This document shows positions 1-11,103 of a DNA stretch of 64,000 nucleotides, in pieces; the first letter of the stretch is position 1; every line of letters starts with the position of its first letter. The notes under the pieces are model-generated. The model searched no databases and had not been told where the DNA came from. It saw only the letters and a program-made list of their open reading frames with translations. Source of the stretch: Apodemus sylvaticus (lineage: Eukaryota; Chordata; Mammalia; Rodentia; Muridae). The stretch is from positions 79,232,846 to 79,296,845 of the forward strand of contig NC_067485.1 of the NCBI RefSeq assembly GCF_947179515.1. Direction: 5' to 3'. The position numbers and the translations under genes are program-made.

Positions 1-122
1 TACCAGGCCCATCTAGGGATCAAGCTTAGGACCTCACCCTTGTGTGGTTAATGATGCTGACTGCTGTCTCTGCAACCTTCGTCTATTCTGTCCTCATAAA
101 CTGAGCTCTTTAACAATTCTAG

Positions 123-124
<2 letters not shown>

Positions 125-193
<69 letters not shown>
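125..193. repeat. (AT)n microsatellite
   Basis: About 34 uninterrupted AT dinucleotides. The flanks (1-124 and 194-480) are unique-looking sequence in which I see no gene. Confidence 0.97.
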
Positions 194-196
<3 letters not shown>

Positions 197-478
197 TGTC
201 AGTTTATCTAAAGACAGAAGACGATGTCTTGGTTTGCATTATTTTTCTTCAGAAGGTATAATGTCTGTAGCATTGGAGCTGGACAGAGAAACTTCTAAAC
301 ATTTACAGTTATAACCTCCTGAGGCTTTTGGTGTTTTTTTTTTTCCCCCCTCAAAATTTGTCAGGCTCTTTGTCTCAATGTCCCAGATCCATTGACTCTG
401 TGGCAAAAGCTTTTGTTCTCAGCACCTTGGCCAAGATTTCTGGGTGAAGAGAAACCCCACAGCCCCCGGTTGCCAGCA

Positions 479-482
<4 letters not shown>

Positions 483-510
<28 letters not shown>
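483..510. repeat. poly(T) tract
   Basis: A run of 28 T. It is not clearly joined to a SINE body; it could be the reverse-strand tail of a decayed retroposon. Confidence 0.9.
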
Positions 511-559
511 GTGGTACTGGATGATCTAAAGAGGTTGCAAGGACTGATGTAGTGTGGTG

Positions 560-650
560 TGAGGATGCCATGCTAAAGAGAGACATGGCTTCCGGGATCT
601 GAGCGCCTGCCTCCCTGGACACCTGACCTTGGGAAGGGTCATTTAATCAG
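560..650 (-). mobile_element. MIR-like SINE fragment
   Basis: The stretch around 622-648 resembles the reverse complement of the mammalian MIR core (the segment reading tgtgaccttgggcaagtt in consensus). The match is degraded, and ancient tRNA-derived SINE is the best reading. Confidence 0.4.
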
Positions 651-689
651 TGGAAGCCGCGTGGATTAAGTCCTGACTGACACATGAGA

Positions 690-757
690 GCTGACTGGCC
701 TCAAGTCACGTGACGGATAAGTCCTCAGGCAAGATTTGAATTTAGATCTGTCTCAAG
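690..757 (+). mobile_element. MIR-like SINE fragment
   Basis: Resembles the forward MIR segment that carries a GTCAC motif followed by a degraded GATTTGAATTTAGA (consensus gggattcgaaccca). It lies head-to-head with the minus-strand MIR-like piece just upstream. Confidence 0.45.
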
Positions 758-1152
758 AAATTCCTAGAAGGCCGTGTTCAGCTCACAGCAAACTGAAATG
801 GGGCTGTGCATCTCCTTAGGGATGTGCCTGGCACACCTCACTGCCCACTGGCTTGTTTTTGTAGTTTCCTCGGAGGGACCTTCCAGGGGCTCTGTGGAAG
901 TACTTTGGTTGCACGCTCAGAACTTTGCCTTTCCCCTGGCTTGCCCTGGAACCAGAGCTGGAAGATATGTTAATCCCCATCTGCAGGGGAGTGTGCTGGG
1001 TCTGGAAACTCACCTGGTATGGGCTTGTTAAAACCTCCTTGTGAGGAAATAAATGGGCTTAATAACTATTTTATGGGTCAGGAAGACATTTTGTTACTGT
1101 TTTTGTATTTCTATCCTGGCAAAATGAAGCACATCATTTCTTGTGCATCTCT
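758..1152. other. unique sequence, no gene seen
   Basis: No repeat family is recognised. The open frames of 65-85 codons on both strands overlap each other and have no recognisable protein features. Confidence 0.6.
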
Positions 1153-1500
1153 CTGTGTGCGCATGTGTGCACATGTATGTGCATGTGTGTGCATGCACAC
1201 AGGTAGCCATGTGTATGAACACAGGCTATGAAAGCCAGAGGACATGGCTGCTGGTCCCTGCTGCTTCCCACATTTTTATTTTGAGACAAGTATCTGAATT
1301 TATTTTTTATTTAATTTTTTTATTTGGTATCTTGAGTTCATTGGCTTGGAAACTCATGGAATAGAATCAACTGACCGGCTAGAGCCATCTACCCAGCATG
1401 TGCACCTTCAGGGCTGGCTGTTTGTGTGGGTTCTGGGAATTGAATTCAGATCTTCTTGTGTATAAGACAAGCATTGTACTGACAGTTATCTTCCAGGCAA
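1153..1500 (-). mobile_element. composite rodent SINE (B4 type), reverse
   Basis: A (TG)/(GCAC) stretch at 1153-1202 is followed by degraded B1-derived sequence. A tRNA-derived end lies at about 1425-1500 (GGGAATTGAATTCAGATC ... AAGCATTGTACTGACAG), the reverse complement of the ID/tRNA head. This order matches the reverse orientation of B4 elements. Confidence 0.55.
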
Positions 1501-1873
1501 AGAAAGTAATTTGTAGCACATCCAGAGAACTGAGATTTCCAACTAATGTGCACACCAACTATGGCAACCACAGCACAAACAAAACCGTAAACAAAAGCCA
1601 GCTACGGTCTTCTCTTAGGACTCCGGCAAGCAAAATGTAGCGGTCATTGGAACTGGGTACATGCACGCAGTCTACAGCTTAGGTATCCGTCAACAAAGGA
1701 TTCTGGGAAATTCAATAATACATCTAGAAAGGCAGAGGAGTCTGGCCAGTTTTCTCAAATAGCTAAACATGTACAGGACTGTCGTGACTGTCCCTGACAC
1801 TTTTGCAGGGCCTGGTGTTGAGCTGTCCACTTACCACAACTAAGTATAACAGATACGTTTTGGGAATTAATTT
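1501..1873. other. unique sequence, no gene seen
   Basis: No recognised repeat, RNA gene or convincing coding frame. Confidence 0.55.
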
Positions 1874-2012
1874 GGCTAGGCAGTGGTGGCACATGGTTTT
1901 AATCCCAGCACTCAGGAGGCGGAGGCGCTCAGGTGTTCAAGGTCAGCCTGGGCTACAGAGTGAGTTCCAGGATAGTCAGAGCTACACAGGAACACACTGT
2001 CTTGAAAAACCA
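1874..2012 (+). mobile_element. B1 SINE
   Basis: 7SL-derived B1 body in forward orientation. The A-box-like start, AATCCCAGCACTCAGGAGG, and the CAGCCTGGGCTACAGAGTGA core are visible. The A-rich tail has decayed into the AT-rich tract that follows. Confidence 0.93.
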
Positions 2013-2152
2013 ATATAAATATATAATATATAATACTAATATCAATATATTATTTATCAACACATATGTTAATATATGTAATATATATCTTATATAATTA
2101 TGTTATAGATATAAAACATAATTATATCTATCTATCTATCTATATATATACC
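2013..2152. repeat. AT-rich low-complexity tract with (TATC)n
   Basis: Dense TATA/AATATA sequence, ending in six TATC units and a short (TA)n. It directly follows the B1 tail and probably grew from it. Confidence 0.85.
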
Positions 2153-2226
2153 TTCTCTGTTGAATCCTCTCCTCTTATCCTTCTGCCTTTACAAACTCTT
2201 CCTCTACCCAAGTATACATTTCACAT

Positions 2227-2459
2227 TTGTGTATGTGTGTGTGTGTGTGTGTGTGTGTTTGTGTGTATGTATGTATGTATGTGGTATGTGTGTATGTATA
2301 TGTATGTATGTATGTGGTGTGTGTGTATGTGGTGTGTATGTATGTGCTGTGTATGTTTGTGTGTATGTATGTATGTATGTGGTGTGTGTATATGTATGTA
2401 TGTGGTATGTGTGTGTATGTGTATGTATGTATGTATGTATGTATGTGGTGTGTGTATGT

Positions 2460-2494
<35 letters not shown>
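2227..2494. repeat. (TG)n / (TATG)n compound microsatellite
   Basis: Alternating TG, TATG and TGTATG blocks over about 268 bp. Several overlapping open frames (Cys-Val and Thr-His runs) arise only from this composition. Confidence 0.97.
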
Positions 2495-2499
2495 TTTCC

Positions 2500-3083
2500 C
2501 CACTGGACTTAAGGAGAGTTTCCCACATGGATGAAGCAGGCCGTTATCCTATAGAGCATGAGTAAAGAAAGCATCGGTGGCTACACCACTTCCTGTCCCC
2601 CACCAGCCCTCGGGTGCCGTGAGTTGCGTTGAGTGGGTCTGGACCCCATGAGTCCCTTCCCCGTGTGATTACACCCATGGTGGCTCTGTCTGGGTAGCTC
2701 TGTGCAAGCAGCTGTAACTGCTCTGAGTTCACAAATGCCACGGCATCAGAGGACAGTGTTTGATGGCCCCACCTGCACTGCTTGGCTTGTACGGTTTCTT
2801 TTCTCACCTTCTCTTCCGCGGTGTTCACTGAACCTTGAGGAGGGTGATTTGGGTGAGCATCTGGACTAAGGCGGAGTGCTCAGCAGTCATGTGTTCTCCA
2901 CGCTTTGCCTGGCATGAACCACTCCATTAACTACCACTCACTGCAAATGAAGGTCTTGTGATCAGGCTGAGGCCAGTGCAGTAGCTTATGAACATAGATA
3001 CTTACAAATTTAGGATGTTAGCACAGCTATGTTTGGATGCCACTCACATTACCCTCCAATGAAGTATTTCATTTTATCCCATT
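2500..3083. other. unique sequence, no gene seen
   Basis: Moderate GC. No repeat was recognised and no coding frame could be supported. Confidence 0.55.
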
Positions 3084-3324
3084 TTAAAGATTCTTACTCT
3101 AGCCAGGCGGTGGTGGCGCACGCCTGTAATCCCAGCACTCTGGGAGGCAGAAGCAGGTGGATTTCTGAGTTCGAGGCCAGCCTGGTCTACAGAGTGAGTT
3201 CCAGGACAGCCAGGGCTACACAGAGAAACCCTGTCTCAAGAAAACCAAATCCAAAAAAAAAAAACCAAAACCAAAACCAAAAACAAAACAACAAAAAAAA
3301 AAAGGGTTAAAGATTCTTACTCTA
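3084..3324 (+). mobile_element. B1 SINE with intact 18-bp target-site duplication
   Basis: A near-consensus B1 body (3101-3239) ends in a (CCAAAA)-type tail to 3303. TTAAAGATTCTTACTCTA occurs at both 3084-3101 and 3307-3324 and is the perfect target-site duplication. The good consensus match and perfect duplication indicate a relatively young L1-mediated insertion. Confidence 0.97.
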
Positions 3325-3985
3325 AAGTTTTTCTCCTTTTCATACCATGATGGTTTATAAGCATTACTGGATGTAGTGGCTTTTTTTCAGGGCTCCTAAA
3401 CTTTGAAGAATCATTGTTATTGTGCTTAAATGAATCACCATATATTATGTCCCTCAAGCAGTGTTTTATATTCTCCATAATTGGAAAACACCGGGAGAAA
3501 AGCAATAGGGAAACGTTCAATGCGAACAGTCACTGTTAAGAAAGGGCTGCCAGCCTGATAGGCAGTTACTCACTGTTTCTGTTTAGGATATGTTTTGAAA
3601 TCTGTTTCTCTGCTGATTTGTGTGGAAGGCGACCTTTTCTTGTCACAGGAACTTCTTAGCAATGAGAAGTGGTTAAAACTGTATCTGATGTTGAGTTAAT
3701 ACCCAGAGGTATGAGGAGCCAAGCAGTTTAGCATTCTGGTTTAATTCCAATCTTTGCCTGCGATTCATCGTGAGTAAGCTCCCATACGAGCGGGTGAGCT
3801 CGCCGCGTTCCGGTCTCAGTCTTCTGGAGTCCCGTGTGAGCTCCCTCGGGCTCTGGATGCACATCCTTCTGGGGCAAGTTTCAGAGATGTCACACCTACT
3901 AGAGGGCTCGGGCCCACAGGCACAGGGCTTTATGGTAGGTACATTTAGTGTCTTGATTGCTCTCTCCAACTTGAAATTCTTTGTG
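3325..3985. other. unique sequence, no gene seen
   Basis: Open frames of 67-98 codons occur but match nothing recognisable. The segment at about 3770-3930 is slightly richer in CpG than its surroundings. Confidence 0.5.
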
Positions 3986-4003
3986 TGGGATGTGTGTGTG
4001 TGT

Positions 4004-4037
<34 letters not shown>
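3986..4037. repeat. (TG)n microsatellite
   Basis: (GT)n interrupted by a TTTTTT block. It forms the 3' region of the reverse-oriented SINE that follows. Confidence 0.95.
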
Positions 4038-4039
<2 letters not shown>

Positions 4040-4340
4040 CATGCTATAGAGGTCAGAGGTCAACATGGTGCTGTCCTTGGTTGTTTTTCCATCTTTCCTT
4101 TTCTTTTTCTCTTTTTTTCCCCTTATTCTTTTTGCTAAACTTGGAGTTCACAGATCAGCAGGACTACTGGCCAGTGAGTCCCAGGGATCTTTATTCTGTC
4201 TTGCCTACCCAGTGCTGGGATTACAAGCTTGAATCTCCGTGCCCTGCTTTTTTTTTTTTTTTTTTTTTGGATGCTGGGGATTTGAACTCATGCTTCCCTA
4301 TGCAGCAAACGCTTTACCAACTGAGCTCTCTCTCCAGCCA
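4038..4340 (-). mobile_element. composite B4-type SINE, reverse
   Basis: In reverse order it shows the 3' region (gaggtcagaggtcaaca), a B1-like middle (GCTGGGATTACAAGC at about 4215), a T-rich spacer at 4249-4268, and the tRNA-derived head ending CTCTCTCCAGCC. Degraded but clear. Confidence 0.8.
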
Positions 4341-4559
4341 TCCCAACTTTAAACTCTTAATATATTCTTGAATAAGAACTCCCCCATTTGTGTTTTGCCT
4401 TGCAGCCCCCAAGTAATGGAATGTAAGGGCCTTGTCCCATACAGTATGGGAACAGGAGTAGAAGTCCTGTTTGCTGAGGTCTCTGAGGGCAAGATGCAGG
4501 CCTAGTAAAAAGGTGTCAGAGGACTGGGGACGTGGCTTGTTCAAGGAATTGCTCGCTCG

Positions 4560-4962
4560 GTGTCTTAGTCAGGGTTTCTATTCCTGCACAAACATCATGA
4601 CCAAGAAGCAAGCTGGGGAGGAGAGGGTCTATTCAGCTTACACTTCCACACTGCTGTTCATCACCAAAGGAAGTCAGGACAGGAGCTCACACTGGGCAGG
4701 AACTTGGAGGCAGGAGCCGATGCAGAGGCCATGGACGGTGCTGCCTGCTAGATTGCTTCCCTGGCTTGCTCAGCCTGATTTCTTATAGAACCCAGGACCA
4801 CCAGCCCAGGGATGGCACCACCCACGATGAGCCCTCCTCCCGTGATCACTGAGAAAATGCCTTACAGCTGGATCTCATGGAGTCATTTCCTCAAGGGAGG
4901 CTCCTTTCTCTGTGATAACTCTGACTTATGTCAAGTTGACACACAAAACCAGCCAGTACACT
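4560..4962 (-). mobile_element. non-autonomous DNA transposon fossil (rodent hAT-Charlie type)
   Basis: Begins TGTCTTAGTCAGGGTTTCTA and ends TCAAGTTGACACACAAAACC, both hallmarks of an abundant rodent repeat I associate with the URR1/RCHARR1 hAT-Charlie group. The exact subfamily needs a library search. It has no coding capacity. Confidence 0.6.
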
Positions 4963-5200
4963 AGGCAAGCATCAGAACTGAAGTTTAAGTCCCAGAACAA
5001 CTAGCATTTTTTAAAATGCTAGTTGTTTGTGGTGTGGGCTTTGGATTCCAGCACCAGGAAGATCGAGACAGGTGGCTAGCTAGCCTGGGCAAATTGTCAA
5101 CCTAGGGGCCAATGAGAAACTCCGTCTCAAAAAAGTAATGGAGGGTGACTTCTGAGGAATACTGCTCTCAAGAATGACTTCTAGTCTCTATATGCATGAG
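4963..5200 (+). mobile_element. degraded tRNA/B1 composite SINE
   Basis: A tRNA-like segment at about 4963-5010 is followed by a B1-like part (CCAGCACCAGGAAGATCGAG ... CTCCGTCTCAAAAAAG). It contains the 32-bp palindrome at 4996-5027. Family placement is tentative. Confidence 0.45.
4996..5027. repeat. near-perfect palindrome (15-bp arms, 2-nt centre)
   Basis: Arms 4996-5010 and 5013-5027 are exact reverse complements around a TT centre. The core reads CTAGCATTTT/AAAATGCTAG. It can form a hairpin or cruciform. Confidence 0.95.
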
Positions 5201-5257
5201 CTGAGGTGTGTGCATATCTGCGTCCAAATATATACCTTCCCATGAGGAGTTGTACAT

Positions 5258-5618
5258 TTATACACACACACACACACATGCGCGTGTGCACACACACATG
5301 CGCGTGTGCACACACACATGCTTACTCACATGCACACTCACACACACTCATGCACACATGTACACGCTTACTCACATGCACACACACACACGTGCGCACA
5401 TGCACACACACATGCACATGCTTACTCACATGCACACTCACACATACACACACTCACACACACATATGCGCGTGTGCACACACACATGCTTACTCACATG
5501 CACACTCACACACACACACTCATGCACACATGTACACGCTTACTCACATGCACACACACACACACGTGCGCACATGCACACACACACATGCACATGCTTA
5601 CTCACATGCACACTCACA

Positions 5619-5649
<31 letters not shown>

Positions 5650-5692
5650 GCACATGCTTACTCATATACACACTCACACACACACACATTCA
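5258..5692. repeat. (CA)n complex array with higher-order repeat
   Basis: Alternating CA, CATG, TTACTCA and GCGCGTGTGCA modules. A module starting ATGCTTACTCACATGCAC at 5318 recurs at 5486, a 168-bp higher-order period. All open frames over it are His/Thr low-complexity artefacts. Confidence 0.95.
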
Positions 5693-6779
5693 CAGCCTTT
5701 GCTCTTTGGTGAGCCTCCAGGTAGGACTGTCTCTCTTGTTTCCTCAGGTCTGAACCTGGCAGAGAAATGCACGCCGTCTTATTCCAGCTTCCAGTTAAGG
5801 GATCGATGATTTTAAACGGCAGAGTGGAGGCTTCCAGCGCTTCTAGGAACCTGTCACACACAGCTTAGTTTATAGAACAAGTATTTAGTTTGACAACAGA
5901 AAGGAGGCCAAAGAAAGTCCTTTTACGAAGCAGATGACATAATGTCACTTCTGCTTTTCATATGATTGTTGCCCTTATGAAACAGAGTGATATTCTGGGG
6001 AGACAGGCAGCTGCTGCCCAGTCAGTATATGCTTAAGAACATCTCTGAACTAATTTAAGGCTCACATGCTTGGTGCTGATAAAATTAGCCAGCTGGTCAC
6101 TTCTCCATCTCGTTGGGGTTAACAGGAATAGTTTGAAGTTCAGAAGAAGACAGAAGTGTTTGCCTGTAGCCATGACAGTCCATAAACCTCTTCCATTTTG
6201 ATTTAGTTGAAAGCTTTCTTTTCCCCTTTAGACTTGGAAATAAAAATAAAGGTGGCAATGAAAAGGAGAGCAGGCTGTGCCTTCACAGTCATAGCAAAAG
6301 AAGGTCACTTTTGTATGCGTGGAGTTCTGACAATAGCCCTGCACCTTGTAAAGGCACAGAACTAGGCAGCCCCCTTCATAGTACAGCCACAGCAGGGCAG
6401 TGGGGGCCGAGGCTGTGAATCCCTCAAAGAGATTATCCTGGGGGCTGCTCCCTAAGAAAATGGAAGTTATTGAGTCTGTACTGTGTGACGTCCCTCTGAC
6501 CACCAGGCTTCGCAGAGGATTGCCTCCTAGGGTCCCTGCTTCACTCTGAGCGGATGTAAGGGCATTTCGGAATTTCTAAGCTTGAAGATGTTCAATCTGG
6601 AGAGAGCCTTGAAAACAGCTTGTTCTTTGATCATCTTGAGGGAACAGAGGTCTGAGCAGGCTAGAGACTTTCAGTAGGGCCACAGGAGTTGGGCCTGTTG
6701 AGTTCAGAGTTTCCAGGGGGACTCTCTAGAATTTCATTGGGATTTCACATGCTAATCTTCTTTTGTATATGCACATGCA
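5693..6779. other. unique sequence, no gene seen
   Basis: About 1.1 kb without a recognised repeat. One minus-strand frame of 91 codons (6228-6503) has no recognisable features. Confidence 0.5.
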
Positions 6780-7035
6780 TATATATCTGTGCAGGTGTGT
6801 GTGTGTGTGTGTGTAAGCACATGTATGTGCATATTTGAGACTATTTGTAGGCCAAAGATCAGCCTTAGGTTTTCTTTCTCAGGAGCTGTCGGCCAGCAAG
6901 CTTCGGGGTTCTACGTTTCTCCACCGTCCCAGTGCTAGGTTACAAGCATGTACTACCACACCCCACTTTTGATGTAGGTGCTGTGGCTGGACTCAGTTCC
7001 AGCAAGCCCTTTACTGCCTGAGCCAGATCCCAAGA
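6780..7035 (-). mobile_element. composite B4-type SINE, reverse, with (TG)n
   Basis: (TG)n at 6792-6813 is followed by a B1-like middle (AGTGCTAGGTTACAAGCATG) and a decayed tRNA-derived head (AAGCCCTTTACTGCCTGAGC). Confidence 0.65.
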
Positions 7036-8080
7036 AGATGAGCTTCTTAGGAGGTAGAAACTCACCGAGGAGCTCCTCTGTCAGAGTGAAGTGACTTTTG
7101 TCTTTAGTCCTGGTCTACTGCTATATTTATAGCCCAGTCAGGGACGGAGCGTGGTGAACCATCTCAAGCTGTTGGGAGAATGAAACAAGCCAACAGACAT
7201 GACGTTCTTGGGGTGACACCTGCTCCAGCTTTAATGCTCTACCCATGCCAACCCATCCTGTCAGCAGCATGACACAGTGTGGGCATTGTTTGATGTGCCT
7301 AACTATTGTGTTGTCATTGTTCTTGGCTCTGTGCTCCACAGGGCTGCTTTTCTTCCTGGAGGCCAAGAACAGGAGGAGCCATTTATCTGCTAAATTATCA
7401 TGAGGTTGTTTTTTTTTTTTTAATTTTTATTACTGCTCCGTAATTTTCAGTTGTTGATTAGTGGTCTCTGGTGGCTGATGTGTGAGAGCCCTGTGTGATG
7501 CTTATCTGTCTTTGCATATAGTAGACATTTTATACTGACTTTATTTATGTTGTCTGTTAAGTTCTTGGCTCAGGGAAACTCAGCACCGGAGACTTGCAGG
7601 AGGTGGCTGGGTTGGGATTACAGAATGGGTATCTGGGTTTTCTTGTAAGAACTTCTATGAAGTAGACAAAGTCTGTGCCCCTGATTTCACCTCTGCCTGT
7701 CAGGGTGATGCTAATCCTTAGACAGGAGCTTCTGTGAGGTGCCTGAGAAAATACACTGTCTTCAATGTAGTTGCTAGCCTTTCTAAGAAAACGACGTGTG
7801 CTTCTCAGGATTGATGGCACAGGCAGGGTTTTCCAAAGGGCAGGTGTGGCATTGGAAGTGGCTCCAGTTCCTTCTGTAGCCTGATTAGTTTCCTGTCTAG
7901 GTAATTAGATATTTCCAGACGTGCTAATTAGCAGGTACCAGGAGCTTGTATCATTGGCAGATGGATGAATCTGGCAGTGCTGTTGATGGCTTTGGTTTTT
8001 TTTTTGTTTTGTTTTGTTTTTTTGTTTTTTGTTTTAGGTTGTGGGTGTGGCCCTTTAGGTGGCATGGAAATCTAAAGTGA
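7036..8080. other. unique sequence, no gene seen
   Basis: No repeat apart from a short T run at 7408-7421 and a (GTTTT)-type stretch at about 7995-8033. No coding frame could be supported. Confidence 0.5.
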
Positions 8081-8082
8081 AA

Positions 8083-8285
8083 CTTTGGGGATATAGCTCA
8101 GTAGGTAGAGTGTTAGTTAGCCTAGAATTCACTAGGCCCTGATTTTGATTCCAATTACCGTGTAAATTGGGTGGGCAGAAATGTCTTTCACCCACGAGGT
8201 AGAGGCAGAAGGATCAGTAGATTAAGGCCATCTTTGGCTACATAGACAATAGGAGGTCCTGTCTTGAAGAACAAAAAAACAAAGA
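8083..8285 (+). mobile_element. B4 SINE (ID head plus B1 tail)
   Basis: Starts GGGGATATAGCTCAGTAGGT, the tRNA-Ala-like ID head with its A box. A B1-like half follows (GAGGTAGAGGCAGAAGGATC) and then an A-rich end. Confidence 0.8.
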
Positions 8286-9984
8286 ACAAACAAAACCAAA
8301 CACTTTTCTTAAACAAGGAAAAAAATTCGAGTTTTGAATACTGTCACCATGTTTTGACACCTGGTGTTTTCCCACACCAATGGATCCTCCTGTTCCACAC
8401 ACATCAGCTGAATGTCACACAACTTGTTTCTAATGGCAACTCATCATGGTTTTGTAGGACTCCGGTGGCAGGCACAGTCCCATAAGACTGCCCAGACTTC
8501 TGGGCAAGCTCCACGCTCCAGGTTGTGATTTGTTCTTGAATGTCTAGCTGTTAAGTGCAGGGCTTCTACAGCCCCTTCTGCAGTTTGATAATCTGCTGTG
8601 GTGACGATTGGCATTAAGGAAGTACTTGCTTACATTTTTGTTCCCCAGGTCATTGTTTAGAAGGCCCAGGGGATGTGGGTGAGTATGCAGATGAGCAGGC
8701 ACTCAGATGAGCAGGCACTCAGTGTGAGGACAGAAGTGTCCGGATGCAGAAGCCTCAGTTCCTGTGAATTTAGGGTATATGGTCCGGCAGTCACACACAT
8801 GTTGTACACTAACTAACCCAGGATCAACCTAAATCTCATTGTTTCTGGTTTTTATGAAGAGTCCGTTATCCAGGACCTCAGCTTGGTGGGTAGGGCTGAG
8901 TGGTCCAACCCTCTCACTACCTGTTTCTCCTTGCACACCAACGGGAAGGGATTCAGGAGCACCCATCCCCCATCAGTCCTCCATTAGCATACCAAAAGAC
9001 ACACCCATCATTCTCTTAAATCGATTGCAGGGATTAAGATAAAAAATTATGCAAACAACAAACCTCTCACCTCTCTGTCCCTGGGGAAGTCATGACAGGC
9101 TTTGGAACCTTATGCCAGGAATTGGGGACCAAATACGTATTTATCATTATCCCCACACTCTCAATTAATTGGCTCTTTCCCTGTGTTACTCCATAAGGAA
9201 AAAGGGTAAAATATTGCATTTGGTAACCGTTGGAATGGATTAATGGGAACTGTGGTTTAGAATGCATGCTAAGTCCTTGGCTATATGTTCTTCCCAGCTT
9301 GCATTATTTAAATCTTGTAATAACAGCGATTCGTGCTGTGGGGACTGAGAGAATAACTCCCTCCAAATATGGCATTTTGGCAGGCTGAGCCAGTGATGTA
9401 AAGGGAAGACTCTGGAAGTCCTCTTCCCTGCCTTCAGACTGGCACCACACGCATAACTGCAGACTGCCCTGCTCCAACTCTCAAAAAGCAAGGCCGGCTC
9501 ATTCGCACTCCAGAGACCACCTTGGCGTCACTTGTTTATTTACAAGCCCCCAGCATTATCCACACCCACCCTCTCCCCTCTCTGTAGAAAAGGGGGGTGT
9601 ATAAATTGGTGCACACGTCAGCAGGCAGGCCACTGCCTCCGAATTTTTCTTCTCTGTTACGGTTTTCTCCTCTTGCATGCCGTGTAAGTTTGGAAGCTCC
9701 TTTCGTCTTTGCCAGTTTACTTCAGGGAACCTGTGGAAGGTGGAGGGGAAATTTCCCTGGAACCCCCACAACGTAAACTCCTTATGGAGTGAAGCAGGCT
9801 TAGTCACACTGGACTCCAAGCTACACATGAACGAGCCTGATTTCTGATGTCTCTTCAGGTAGTTCACATGAGCTTGTGGGCAGGAAACCCTTAGAAAGGA
9901 AGTACACTTGTCTCTTTACTCTGATACTCTGCCGTCTTAAAAATAAAACTCCCTGATATTACTGAGAAAGGTCATTTAATTTGT
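8286..9984. other. unique sequence, no gene seen
   Basis: About 1.7 kb with no repeat recognised except a 16-bp tandem doublet (AGATGAGCAGGCACTC) at about 8689-8721. Minus-strand frames 9240-9491 and 9556-9867 are open, but no domain is recognised. Confidence 0.5.
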
Positions 9985-10072
9985 TTTTAATACCGTGCTG
10001 GAGCTAGAACCCAGAGCTTTGTGTGTGAGAGCAAAGCTTACTATCACTGGATACCAAGGCCTAGGAAGATTC
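9985..10072 (-). mobile_element. ID/tRNA-derived SINE fragment, reverse
   Basis: The sequence GTGCTGGAGCTAGAACCCAG ... AGCAAAGCTTACTATCACTG resembles the reverse complement of an ID/B4 head. Confidence 0.5.
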
Positions 10073-10199
10073 TTAACCATAAGAGTTTATAAACTCGAAG
10101 CCGAAATGGACAGAGCCATTTCTTTTAGACTTTAGTTAAAACAGATATTCACGGGCATCTTCTGTGTGCATGCTTACCGTGAATAATCCATCCTCTAAT

Positions 10200-10262
10200 C
10201 TCCGAAACACCGCTGGGGGTCACAGCTAGTGAGGGGAAGAGATGTGGAGCGTGTGCCTGCCT
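10200..10262 (+). mobile_element. possible MIR fragment
   Basis: GGGGTCACAGCTAGTGAGGG followed by a degraded match to the MIR core. Short and weak. Confidence 0.3.
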
Positions 10263-10486
10263 CTTCGTTTATGATCTAGCCATTTTTCTCCTTACTTTTC
10301 TAAATGTGTCCCAGTGAACAAGATATTACTTTCCAATTGTGCGCCTAGGGAATCAAGCTACGAGATCCAGGTTCCAAGACACAGCTTTTTGTCTGAAGCA
10401 TCGTTTCATTTGTCTAAATAATCAAATTACGTAACCACCAAATCCCTCTTTGCTTTAGGATTTACAGAGTTAGCTCCTATTAGAAT

Positions 10487-10490
<4 letters not shown>

Positions 10491-10525
<35 letters not shown>
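10491..10525. repeat. (CT)n microsatellite
   Basis: About 17 CT dinucleotides without interruption. Confidence 0.96.
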
Positions 10526-10529
<4 letters not shown>

Positions 10530-10976
10530 TTATCATGAAGAGCCTTCTGTAGTAAAACTAATTTTGTTGAGCAGCAGAGTGAGAACTCACAGAACATCCA
10601 AGCAAGGAGAACAGATACAGACTCTCAGGACATGCCCACAATGAAGTCTTCCTTTCAGCCGTGAGTTGGACGGCTGGCAGTGTAGGGAGATACCAGGTTA
10701 CCTTTAGCATGATGTGCAGTGCTTGGATTTATGAGCAGATGCAGATTTCACCAGGCTCAGGCATGGGGTTTATTAAATATGTCCATTTCAATTCTACCCG
10801 AACTTCAGCAAGTGCTTGATTTTTTTTTCTTTCTGACAAGCATAACAAATGTTAAAGTTCTGTTAGAGAAATAAACATTGTGCATTGGGAAATGAGCATG
10901 CCTTGGATGGTTTATGAATACACATGCACCGAAATAGCCTTCTAAAAGCCTTTCAAATCAGTTGATTTGAGGATTC
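10526..10976. other. unique sequence, no gene seen
   Basis: No repeat and no coding frame were recognised. Confidence 0.5.
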
Positions 10977-11103
10977 TGGCTTGGGTTTGGCAGTGCACAC
11001 CTTTAATCCTAGCACTGGGAGGCGGAGGCTGGGGAACCTCTGAGTTGGTCCAGCCTGGTTCAGAACAGACAGGAATATATGGTAAGATTCTGTCTCTAAA
11101 AAC
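10977..11103 (+). mobile_element. B1-related SINE, degraded
   Basis: GTGCACACCTTTAATCCTAG, GGGAGGCGGAGGC and TCTGTCTCTAAAAACA mark a forward B1-like body. Its A-rich tail passes directly into the (CCAA)n array. Confidence 0.8.

Noticed and set aside
2160..2534. Several open frames of 94-148 codons
   Set aside because: They read Cys-Val, Tyr-Val or Thr-His runs from the (TG)n/(TATG)n microsatellite on both strands.
3029..3310. 93-codon frame with a protein-like middle
   Set aside because: It is the translated B1 SINE (a well-known spurious peptide). The same peptide appears from the B1 at 27738-28031.
5206..5809. Three overlapping frames of 167-181 codons
   Set aside because: His/Thr/Ala low-complexity from the (CA)n array, open in all three registers at once.
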